DNA of 64,000 nt, from positions 1-64,000 of the forward strand of contig CAZPHE010000003.1 of assembly GCA_964586315.1 (NCBI GenBank), given 5' to 3'. How positions within the stretch are numbered: position 1 is the stretch's first letter; the number at the start of each line of letters is the position of its first letter. This document shows, piece by piece, positions 1 to 7,417 of the stretch. The notes below the pieces were generated by a model. It was not told the DNA's origin. It was given only the letters and a program-made list of their open reading frames with translations, and searched no databases. Origin of the DNA: CAZEER01 sp964586315 (GTDB lineage Bacteria; Fidelibacterota; Marinisomatia; Marinisomatales; UBA1611). The translations under genes and the position numbers were made by a program.

Positions 1-1
1 T

Positions 2-610
2 GAAGGGGGTGAATTAGACGGTGAGAATAGATGGGTTACAATATTATTTACTGATTTAAGCTCCTATTCTACTATCACAGAGAATATGTCACCCGAAGTT
101 GCATTAGAGTTTTTAAATGAATATTTCACTAAAATGCATAAGGTCATTAAAGAATTTGGTGGACATATTTTAAACTATATTGGAGATTCAATCATGGTCG
201 TTTTTGGTGCTCCTGAAAAACTAAAAAATCATGAAAATCAAGCTGTGAAGTGTTCTTTAATGATGAAAGAAAAATTAAAGGAATTAAATAATGAATGGGA
301 CGAGAATGAAACTTCAAGATATTGGAAAAATCATGGCATTGATTTAATAACCATGAGAATTGGTATACATACTGGCAGTGTGATTGCAGGTAATTTAGGC
401 AGTCAAGAAATGCTTCAATACAGTACTATTGGGGATACTGTAAATGTAGCAGCCAGATTAGAGCAGGCTAACAAAGAGTTTAATACACAATTATCTTTCA
501 GCCATGAAATTTATACTGCATTAATAAAAGAACTGCACGATCAAACCAATTTAAGTGGTGAAATAACTCTTAAAGGAAGAACTTCTCCAACAAAAGTGTA
601 TTCAATTTAA
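2..610 (+). CDS. Class III adenylate/guanylate cyclase domain protein, C-terminal part
   Basis: The reading frame is already open at base 2, so the protein is cut by the window edge and its N-terminal sensor is unseen. What remains is one class III nucleotide cyclase domain, which makes cAMP or cGMP from ATP or GTP. The first metal-binding Asp is in 'ILFTDLSSYS' and the second in 'YIGDSIMVVFGAP'. The transition-state Asn and Arg are in 'GDTVNVAARLE'. The position that normally carries the substrate-selecting Lys, just before '(Y/F)IGD', is Asn here, and the second selector position before 'TIGD' is Ser. Nucleotide preference is therefore unclear. A cyclic-nucleotide-binding protein is encoded at 26593, but no direct link is visible. 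Confidence 0.9.
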   Translation, partial: EGGELDGENRWVTILFTDLSSYSTITENMSPEVALEFLNEYFTKMHKVIKEFGGHILNYIGDSIMVVFGAPEKLKNHENQAVKCSLMMKEKLKELNNEWDENETSRYWKNHGIDLITMRIGIHTGSVIAGNLGSQEMLQYSTIGDTVNVAARLEQANKEFNTQLSFSHEIYTALIKELHDQTNLSGEITLKGRTSPTKVYSI

Positions 611-660
611 ACCCCTCCATATTCGTTGGACATTTTGTTTGTGAGATGGTGAGTTTGAGA
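609..660 (+). repeat. Dispersed intergenic repeat, copy A
   Basis: This is one copy of a short element with the pattern CATTCGTKGG, a T-run, then GTTTGTGAGATGRTGRG. It fills the gap between the cyclase and the pirin gene and ends directly before the pirin ATG. Other copies are at 1537, 2933, 3820 and 6665, all in the same orientation. Confidence 0.5.
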
Positions 661-662
661 AT

Positions 663-1481
663 ATGAGAAAAATAAAATTTTTAATTGAGGGTATAAACAC
701 CCGTGATGGTGGTGGTGTAAATTTAACACGAATCATAGGCAGTCCTGCGCTTAATATGCTTGATCCTTTCTTACTACTAGATGAGTTTGGGAGTGATAAT
801 CCTGATGATTACATTGCAGGGTTCCCTCCTCATCCCCATAGAGGATTTGAAACTGTGACTTATATGATAAATGGAAACTTTAAACATAAAGATACGGCAG
901 GAAATGAGGGATATTTAACTGATGGTTCTGTGCAATGGATGACTGCTGGAAAAGGTGTTGTTCATAGTGAAATGCCCGAACAAACTGCAGGATCAATGCG
1001 AGGTTTTCAATTATGGTTAAATCTTCCAAAAGAAAAAAAAATGATTGAACCATCCTATAAAGACATACAACAAGATGAAATACCATTGGTTATCTTCAAT
1101 GGTGGACGGGTAAAAGTAATATCAGGTGAATACAAATCTATTGTGGGACCGGGTAGACCACATACTGCTGTTTTGTATCTTGATGTGCATATCGATAAAG
1201 GTTCAAATATTGATATTCCCATTGAGGATGATTGGAACGCATTTATTTATGTATATGAAGGTAAAATAAATGCAGAAGTTAGTGTTCCAAAGAAGAGGTT
1301 AGCAGTTCTTGAGACTGATGGTTTATTTAGTTGCAACGCTACAATGAATGACACAAAATTCATTTTAGTCGCAGGTGAACCAATTCGTGAAACGGTTGCA
1401 CGCGGTGGACCATTTGTGATGAATACTAAAGAAGAAATTCTACAAGCATTTGATGATTATCAATCTGGGCGGATGGGTTAA
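663..1481 (+). CDS. Pirin family protein
   Basis: This is a cytoplasmic double-cupin protein of 272 residues, close to the usual length for pirins. The four iron ligands of the family are visible: His57 and His59 in 'PPHPHRGFETVTYM', and His101 and Glu103 in 'GKGVVHSEMP'. Pirins act as quercetin 2,3-dioxygenases or redox-linked regulators, and the sequence does not say which applies here. The ATG at 663 follows a copy of the dispersed repeat; no strong Shine-Dalgarno is seen. It stands alone between a cyclase fragment and a minus-strand gene. Confidence 0.93.
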   Translation: MRKIKFLIEGINTRDGGGVNLTRIIGSPALNMLDPFLLLDEFGSDNPDDYIAGFPPHPHRGFETVTYMINGNFKHKDTAGNEGYLTDGSVQWMTAGKGVVHSEMPEQTAGSMRGFQLWLNLPKEKKMIEPSYKDIQQDEIPLVIFNGGRVKVISGEYKSIVGPGRPHTAVLYLDVHIDKGSNIDIPIEDDWNAFIYVYEGKINAEVSVPKKRLAVLETDGLFSCNATMNDTKFILVAGEPIRETVARGGPFVMNTKEEILQAFDDYQSGRMG

Positions 1482-1492
1482 TTATTTGTGAG

Positions 1493-1522
1493 GGAGAAGG
1501 TTCGAATCCCGCCCTCTTCGCA
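1493..1522 (+). other. tRNA-like 3' fragment (possible attachment-site remnant)
   Basis: The stretch contains GGTTCGAATCCC followed by GCCCTCTTCGCA, which looks like the T-loop, 3' acceptor strand, discriminator and CA end of a serine-type tRNA. There is no matching 5' half, no anticodon arm upstream, and the T-stem is imperfect, so it is not a working tRNA. Such 3' ends are typical leftovers of elements that integrate into tRNA genes. No integrase is visible nearby, so the origin is an inference. Confidence 0.4.
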
Positions 1523-1536
1523 GTTCTATAGTCGAG

Positions 1537-1580
1537 AAACCTTACTTATCTGGAAGTTTTTGTTTGTGTGATAATAGGTA
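1537..1580 (+). repeat. Dispersed intergenic repeat, copy B
   Basis: This diverged copy matches the repeat mainly in its right half (TTTTTGTTTGTGTGATAATAGGTAG). It lies between the tRNA-like fragment and the 3' end of the minus-strand gene at 1608. Confidence 0.4.
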
Positions 1581-1607
1581 GAATTTCAGAATACCATAAA
1601 TGATATC

Positions 1608-2810
1608 TTAGTTTTCACCATTCATTACCATCTCAACAAGAACCAATAAGTCCCAATCATTGATAGCCTCATCCACCAAAATATCGAGCACCTGGCAATC
1701 ATTAATCATTACCGTTTCCTCTATATAATCTGAAAGGAACAAAACATCAAATACATCAATGATCGGCTGGTACCCTTCATTTGCATCGCCATTCACATTA
1801 CCAGAAACATAAACAAGACCATTGCATGGATCACACACATTACCAATCAGATCACCATCAAGATCTTCCTGATCAGGATTGGGATCATCTGGACAATTAT
1901 CTTCTAGATTTGGTACACCATCATAATCTCTATCCAATGGAATGTTGAAAATTTGACCAGAGTTAGCTTGGAAGATTTCATATGTTGGGTTCCCATCTTC
2001 ATCAAGGTCTCCCCAATTTTGAACGACCGCAATCAGTTTCACCATGGAGTCAACCCATGCCTCCGAAAGTTGAAAAGATCCACTAAAAACTTGACTCTCT
2101 CCTGCAGTATCTATAGTAATAGGAAGTTGGTTGTCTTCTCCCATAGTTAGATAGGAGCGGGCTACATTACGAGTCATATGCCAACTATCACAAGCACTCC
2201 ATAAAGCATTGATACTATCTTCAGCAACAAATAATTCAAGTATCATGTTATCCATATTTGTATCATCTTCTAAAGAAACCACTACACTATAATTGAATGT
2301 CGAATCTATAAGCTCTCCTTCCAAATCTATTTTGTATAGCGATTCTTGCTGAATTAATTCTTCATATGTTTCTGTCCTATTCTCATAAAATTCTTGCCAG
2401 GCACAATTACTCGCTCCACCCACGAACTCATATATACCATTGAACTGATTATGAGGTATGCCATAAACATCGTAAAGACTGGCTCTGAAATTATAAGCTT
2501 CAGGAATAGGAAAATCAATAGTATCTGAATATGTAAGAGCAGCACTATGCCATTCAATTGTCATTAAGGTTTGGGGATATTCTTGTAATAGTCTATCAAT
2601 CGCGAAACTCACGGCAGGGCAGTATGTTCAGTTGATACCAGTAAAGTCCTCTAACCAAACTACCTGTTGGGATCTTGATGCTATCTCAACAATATCTTTC
2701 AATTCATTATATGCAATATCTTTCGAGTCTAATTGCTGAGCAGAAAGAAATGTTCCTAATAATGCGGTAATGAAAAATCTAGAGGTTAAGTTAAAAAAGC
2801 TCTTATACAT
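1608..2810 (-). CDS. Secreted thioredoxin-like (Omp28-type) protein with in-frame TGA at a CxxC motif; candidate selenoprotein with TSP3 and dockerin-like tail
   Basis: Two open stretches in the same frame (2810-2631 and 2627-1608) are separated only by a TGA at 2630-2628. Read through, they give one protein of 400 residues. It starts at an ATG with a good Shine-Dalgarno (GGGGAG, six bases upstream) and a signal peptide ending near 'FLSAQQ'. The context is 'LEDFTGIN', TGA, 'TYCPA', where Omp28-like thioredoxin-fold proteins carry the first Cys of CxxC. The TGA therefore sits at codon 61 and would give a U61-T-Y-C64 redox motif. A hairpin with stem CGUG/CGCG and loop AGUUU begins 15 bases after the TGA, the place of bacterial SECIS loops. 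The C-terminal third has thrombospondin type 3 calcium repeats ('DRDYDGVPNLEDNCPDD') and a dockerin-like segment ('GNVNGD...IDVFDVLFLSDYI'). The alternative is a Cys-to-stop mutation or base-call error. Confidence 0.7.
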
Positions 2811-2932
2811 ATTTAGCTCCCCATTTTTTCTGTAAACATACTAATGAAAATTATAGTTTACTTACAATATCATAATGATAAAATTACCAATTATTAATCA
2901 AAAAGTTAGGTCATATAAAATAGGAAACAATC

Positions 2933-2980
2933 TAACCTCACATTCGTGGGGTTTTTTGTTTGTAAGATGATGGGTAGATT
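2933..2980 (+). repeat. Dispersed intergenic repeat, copy C, with terminator-like hairpin
   Basis: This is the clearest copy of the repeat. Its left half folds as AACCTC, loop ACATTCGT, GGGGTT, followed by a T-run, like an intrinsic terminator. The right half (GTTTGTAAGATGATGGGTAGATT) runs up to the ATG at 2986. No plus-strand gene lies directly upstream, so a simple termination role is doubtful. Confidence 0.5.
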
Positions 2981-2985
2981 TAAGT

Positions 2986-3654
2986 ATGAAAAATATTTTA
3001 GCAAGAGGTGGAATTGAATTTTTAGCAGTGTTTCTAGGAATTGTATTATCTTTGTGGGTAGATGATTATCGTGAATCCAAAGAAATAAATAATCGTTTGA
3101 AAGATGATTATAATAAATTATACGCAGAAGTAAAATCCAACATATTAAACATTAATGATATAATTCAAAGAAATCAAAAAATCATTGATAATGAAGAATA
3201 TTTACTTTCTATTCTTGAGGGTAATCAATTATATAAACATGATGATGTGGTAAATATAGTTTATAATATTGTATCACCTACATTTTTTGGTAGGACATCA
3301 GCCTATACGACATCAGTTGCAAGTGGGAGATTTAATATTTCAAAAAATGACCAAATCATTGAACAAGTATCACTATTATATGAACATTATTTTGCTAGGC
3401 TTTACTTAAATGGAGATTTATTTGATGAGCGTATCATGGATTTTAAAAGAAACCATGCATTCCCATTTTTTAAACCTAAATACACAAAAAATAAAGTAGA
3501 TAGTGTAAATATAAAGAAATATTTCTTTAGTGATAAATTCCATAATGGGATTTTATTAGTTCATGATTTTAGAAAAAATTATTATATGGAACGATTAGAT
3601 GATACTCTAGACCACTTAATAATTGTGAACGAATTACTTGAAAAAATTTTATGA
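2986..3654 (+). CDS. Membrane-anchored protein of unknown function, DUF6090-like
   Basis: This 222-residue protein has one hydrophobic segment near the N-terminus ('FLAVFLGIVLSLWVDDYRE', about residues 12-30). A long hydrophilic, helix-rich region with a predicted coiled stretch follows. The layout (short head, one membrane helix ending in W-x-x-x-[WY]-x-E-like residues, then an alpha-helical domain) resembles the DUF6090 family common in FCB bacteria. That assignment is by resemblance only. No catalytic motif is seen. The repeat copy C ends a few bases before its ATG. Confidence 0.6.
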   Translation: MKNILARGGIEFLAVFLGIVLSLWVDDYRESKEINNRLKDDYNKLYAEVKSNILNINDIIQRNQKIIDNEEYLLSILEGNQLYKHDDVVNIVYNIVSPTFFGRTSAYTTSVASGRFNISKNDQIIEQVSLLYEHYFARLYLNGDLFDERIMDFKRNHAFPFFKPKYTKNKVDSVNIKKYFFSDKFHNGILLVHDFRKNYYMERLDDTLDHLIIVNELLEKIL

Positions 3655-3819
3655 ATTAAGTTGAAATCAATGCAAAACTAATATCCATGTGGGCTTTGGG
3701 TTGTAAAATGAAAGGAAAAAATCAGAAGCATTTAGAATAGCACATAAAGCAGAGGGTAGCACCAAGATATTTAATTAGGTCATCCTGAATTTGAGAGGTT
3801 TGACATCATCTTTTAATTT

Positions 3820-3860
3820 TACCTCTACATTCATTGGTTTTTTTATTTATGTAAAAAATG
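3820..3860 (+). repeat. Dispersed intergenic repeat, copy D
   Basis: This diverged copy reads ACCTCTACATTCATTGG, then a T-run and ATTTATGTAAAAAATG. The order of parts is the same as in copy C, but the right half has decayed. Confidence 0.4.
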
Positions 3861-3905
3861 TTGTAAAATAAATTACTGATTACCTCTATAGCACTTATTT
3901 AGCAC

Positions 3906-3927
3906 CAGTGGAACCCACTGATTTTTT
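3906..3927 (+). terminator. Intrinsic terminator candidate
   Basis: A perfect six-base stem CAGTGG/CCACTG closes a three-base loop (AAC) and is followed by ATTTTTT. It lies 250 bases downstream of the gene ending at 3654 and upstream of the one starting at 4237. Confidence 0.55.
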
Positions 3928-4236
3928 AGAAATTTTTGAGGCTATATGAATAAAATTTTTTTAATTAAAATACTTAACTCAAGTTTTTTTAATAAAAAAG
4001 AGTCTAATGATACCCGAAAACATTTATCCGGAAATCTAAAACAATTTAAAAAATTATATTGGGGAAACAGATCAAGACAAGTTTTCCAACTTGACACCAA
4101 AAAACCTAAATCTTCAAAAACGATGGTGTCAAATTTCCTAATTTTAAAAACAATAACAGTATAACAGATTGAGTAGGCAAATATATAGAGTAATAAAGAA
4201 CCACAATTAATCTAATATGGAGTATAAATTAATACT

Positions 4237-6612
4237 TTGAAATATATATTTATCTTCCTATTGATAGGAATTTCCAAAGGTCAAAATTGGTTTCATCAAT
4301 ATGGAAATACCAAACAAGATGTTTTTACATCTATAGCAATAATACCTGATAGCGGTTATATATTACTTGGTCATTCAAACACTCTAGGGAATGGGAAAAA
4401 TGACTTATGGGTTGTTCGAATAAATAAAAATCTAGATTTTCTCTGGCAAAGGTATTTTGGTGGACCAGAAAATGATTTTGGAAAGGAAATCATTTTTCAC
4501 AAGGATAGATTTATTATCATTGGAGAAAAAGATATAAACAATTCAAAAGATATCTGGATATTAAAATTAAAATTAAATGGGGACCAAGTATGGAGTAAAA
4601 CCTATGGTGACAATTATGATGATTTTGCACATTCGATTGATAATATAGAACCCGATGGGTATTTAATAACAGGTGAGAAAGGAACAAATAATAAGAATCA
4701 ACAAGGATTGATTATGCTTATTGACTTCGATGGGGAAGTTATTTGGGAAAAAATTTTTGGTGGCAATGGAAACGACGGATTTTATCATGGGATTAACACT
4801 CTAGATGGTGGATATGCAGTTGTTGGCTATACTAATTCTTTTAGAAAAAGTGGGTTAAAAGCTCCCAAATCAACCTTATTTAATAAATTAAAGCGAATAT
4901 TTAAACCTCCAAAGCCTTCGCAGGAGTTATGGCTTGCACGTTTAAGTACTAAGGGAGATAAAATTTGGGAAAAAACATATGGTGGGTTAGGTTCTGAAAT
5001 AGGAAAGTCTGTATCTGAAAATACTGATTCCAGTCTATTCATAATTGGGAATACAAACAGTTTTGAAAATAATAAAGGAGATACTTGGATTATAAAAACC
5101 AATAAGAATGGATATGAGATTTGGAATAAAACTATTGGTGGAAAAGGTGAAGAATACTTAAAAAGCATAATATTTTTTAATAAAAAAGAAATGTTATTAT
5201 CGATGCAAAGTAATTCATCAAATAAGTTTTACAAGACTAAAAATAAAAATTATTATACAAAACAAGTTTTATTAAATCGTAATGGAAGAATATTATGGGA
5301 AAATAACATTTCTGAAAATATTGAAAATGATGTAAATGATTTATTTATGGATAGTGAAGGTAAAATTCTGAATATTGGTTATAAGTTATTAAATAAAGAA
5401 AAAGTTTATAAAAAAGTAAGTTCAAAATGGAATGGATTTTCAGAAAAATCAATCAATCATACAATTAAAGAAGCTTGGATTTTTCAGACTGATTTAAAAG
5501 GAAATAAAATTCAGGAACATCTATATAGTGGTGACCGATCTGAAATAGTTAGTAAATCGATAATAGATAATAAATCTAATATATTCATTCTAGGAAATAG
5601 TAATGCGTTCAATATTAATCAAAATGATATAATATTATTAAATTTTAATGGTTTAGGAAATTTAATAAATGCATCAACTTTTATTGAGAAAGGTTCACAA
5701 ATCGGTAAATCTTTACATAAAACATCAAATGGCGAAATCATAATCATTGGAGAAAAATATTCACAAAAAACTTTTGGGGTTGATCTTCTAGTAAAATCAA
5801 TCAATAAAGATGATCAAATCAATTGGGAAACAAACTTTGGATCGTTAGGTAATGATATTGGAATTGATGCAATTGGAACTGTTGATGGAACAATAATAGT
5901 AGGTAAAACAAATTCTTATGCAAATGGAGGTGACGATGGATGGTTAATTAAAATTAATGAATCTGGTCTAGAAGAATGGTCAAAAACTTATGGAGAATTA
6001 GGTTTTGATGAATTTACTTCTATTGATTCAACAACTGATGGAAATTATATCTTAACCGGAACAAAATCATCTGGCGGAAGAGGCAATGATCTTTGGTTAG
6101 TAAAGATAGATAAAAATGGAAATGAAATATGGGAAAAAACATATGGTGGGCATCGGAATGAAAGAGGTTTAAAAACAATAGAAGTACCTACTGGAGGTTT
6201 TATTACTTTGGGTGAATATAAAAATAATGCTAAAGGTAAAGGTGATGATATTATAATTATTAGAACTACTAAAATAGGAGATGAAATTTGGTCAAAAATA
6301 ATTGGAGGAGATGGAGACCAAATACCAAGTAACATATGTGCAATGCAAAATAATACAGGTTACATAATTGTTGGAACTAATAATGATACAAACCAACTCG
6401 GTATTTCAAGAATACTATTAATGAGAATTAATACTCTTGGAAATGTAATTTGGGAAAGATCTTTTGGAGAAAGCTACCATAGTGAAGGACTATCAGTAAT
6501 AGATGATGGGAATGGTTTATTAATTACTGGCAATATTGATTTAGATGCTAATGGCAATTCTGATATTTTTATATTGAAAACAGACTATGAAGGTAATATT
6601 CTTAAAAATTGA
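4237..6612 (+). CDS. Secreted beta-propeller-like repeat protein
   Basis: The TTG start is supported by a GGAG about 14 bases upstream and an immediate signal peptide ('MKYIFIFLLIGISKGQNW'). The 791-residue protein is built of repeats of about 50 residues with the pattern 'GGxxxDxGxSI...DGGYIIxGxTxS...DxWLIKxDxxGxxxWxKTYGG'. This is the blade pattern of secreted propeller proteins found in Bacteroidota and relatives. The blades are clearest at the two ends, and the middle (residues about 310-500) is diverged. No C-terminal sorting domain is seen; the protein ends inside the last blade. It is probably an extracellular binding or surface protein, but no ligand can be named. It stands alone. Confidence 0.75.
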   Translation: MKYIFIFLLIGISKGQNWFHQYGNTKQDVFTSIAIIPDSGYILLGHSNTLGNGKNDLWVVRINKNLDFLWQRYFGGPENDFGKEIIFHKDRFIIIGEKDINNSKDIWILKLKLNGDQVWSKTYGDNYDDFAHSIDNIEPDGYLITGEKGTNNKNQQGLIMLIDFDGEVIWEKIFGGNGNDGFYHGINTLDGGYAVVGYTNSFRKSGLKAPKSTLFNKLKRIFKPPKPSQELWLARLSTKGDKIWEKTYGGLGSEIGKSVSENTDSSLFIIGNTNSFENNKGDTWIIKTNKNGYEIWNKTIGGKGEEYLKSIIFFNKKEMLLSMQSNSSNKFYKTKNKNYYTKQVLLNRNGRILWENNISENIENDVNDLFMDSEGKILNIGYKLLNKEKVYKKVSSKWNGFSEKSINHTIKEAWIFQTDLKGNKIQEHLYSGDRSEIVSKSIIDNKSNIFILGNSNAFNINQNDIILLNFNGLGNLINASTFIEKGSQIGKSLHKTSNGEIIIIGEKYSQKTFGVDLLVKSINKDDQINWETNFGSLGNDIGIDAIGTVDGTIIVGKTNSYANGGDDGWLIKINESGLEEWSKTYGELGFDEFTSIDSTTDGNYILTGTKSSGGRGNDLWLVKIDKNGNEIWEKTYGGHRNERGLKTIEVPTGGFITLGEYKNNAKGKGDDIIIIRTTKIGDEIWSKIIGGDGDQIPSNICAMQNNTGYIIVGTNNDTNQLGISRILLMRINTLGNVIWERSFGESYHSEGLSVIDDGNGLLITGNIDLDANGNSDIFILKTDYEGNILKN

Positions 6613-6664
6613 TATCCTAAAATAACACTCAATTAATTTTTTGCTTCAGTGTTTAATCAAATCA

Positions 6665-6710
6665 TAAAAACATTCGTGATCTTTTTTATGTATGTGATGA
6701 TAAATAGATT
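6665..6710 (+). repeat. Dispersed intergenic repeat, copy E
   Basis: The copy reads ACATTCGTGATC, a T-run, then ATGTATGTGATGATAAATAGATT. It aligns with copies A and C in the same orientation and lies just after the propeller gene. Confidence 0.45.
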
Positions 6711-6937
6711 ATAGTCTGCATAGTTTAGAAAGTTATTTTAAGAATAATAGACATCGATTTATAATTATATGGTTCTATTATTTTGATTTTCACCCAAAAT
6801 AATAAATCCCTAAGAACATATAATTTGAAAAGTATTCAATGGTATTAAAAATTCAAACTTAATTACTAAAGGAACGACTAAACACATGTACACTACTGTA
6901 AAAAATTTTGAGAGTCTTTTTATATTTTTAATTCAGG

Positions 6938-7126
6938 TTAGTTATATCGTGATATATATATATTTTTAAGAATTACATATAATCCAATCAAAACCCCGGT
7001 CCAAACTATACTTAAAAAACCATAAGCCCATATTGGTATGCTCTGTATTCCTTGATACAATGTGTATAGGATTACAATATACAGCAAAATTAGTGAAATG
7101 ATTTTATCTGTCGAAATGATTGTCAA
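6938..7126 (-). CDS. Possible small membrane protein
   Basis: This 62-residue frame encodes two hydrophobic stretches (about residues 9-25 and 32-54) joined by 'QGIQSIPIWAYG', so a small two-helix membrane protein is possible. There is no clear Shine-Dalgarno at normal spacing (an AAAGG lies about 20 bases away) and no recognised family. It lies in an otherwise empty AT-rich region, so chance is a real alternative. Confidence 0.35.
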   Translation of the reverse strand: MTIISTDKIISLILLYIVILYTLYQGIQSIPIWAYGFLSIVWTGVLIGLYVILKNIYISRYN

Positions 7127-7417
7127 TTTTGAAAACTACCTTTTATACTATATTTATGGAGATATTAGATTAAATAGAAAAAGATAAATACTGATGTACC
7201 AGAAATATTTGATGCTTCTTCTCTTTACCCAACCTAAGCCTTATAAACTGTAACACAAAGCATAATTCAAAAATACAAATAAATATAAAATATCAATATG
7301 ATACTCATCACAGGAAAAATAAATGGAATTATTATCTTTGTTAAGTCGAGATTAAGAATTTTTAATGATGACTAAACCATCAACTGTTCAATTAAAAAGA
7401 AAAATAAGTTTTCATTG

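Larger units (their letters stand above)
3655..4236. other. Gene-poor intergenic region
   Basis: No convincing gene is visible in these 582 bases. The stretch holds one diverged copy of the dispersed repeat (3820-3860) and one terminator-like hairpin (3906-3927). A 72-codon reading frame at 3946-4164 has Lys/Asn/Ser-rich composition, as expected for random AT-rich sequence. Confidence 0.5.
6613..7417. other. Gene-poor intergenic region
   Basis: These 805 bases contain one repeat copy (6665-6710) and one possible 62-codon membrane-protein gene on the minus strand (6938-7126). Nothing else recognisable was found; the sequence is strongly AT-rich. Confidence 0.5.

Noticed and set aside
1493..1522. 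Complete tRNA gene
   Set aside because: There is no anticodon arm or 5' acceptor strand, and the T-stem has mismatches.
1608..2612. Reading the minus-strand gene as a separate protein starting at GTG 2612
   Set aside because: It would lack a signal peptide and half of its redox motif, and no ribosome site precedes it; the same frame continues upstream past a single TGA.
3946..4164. 72-codon plus-strand reading frame
   Set aside because: No ribosome site, low-complexity Lys/Asn/Ser composition and no family; it fits chance in AT-rich DNA.
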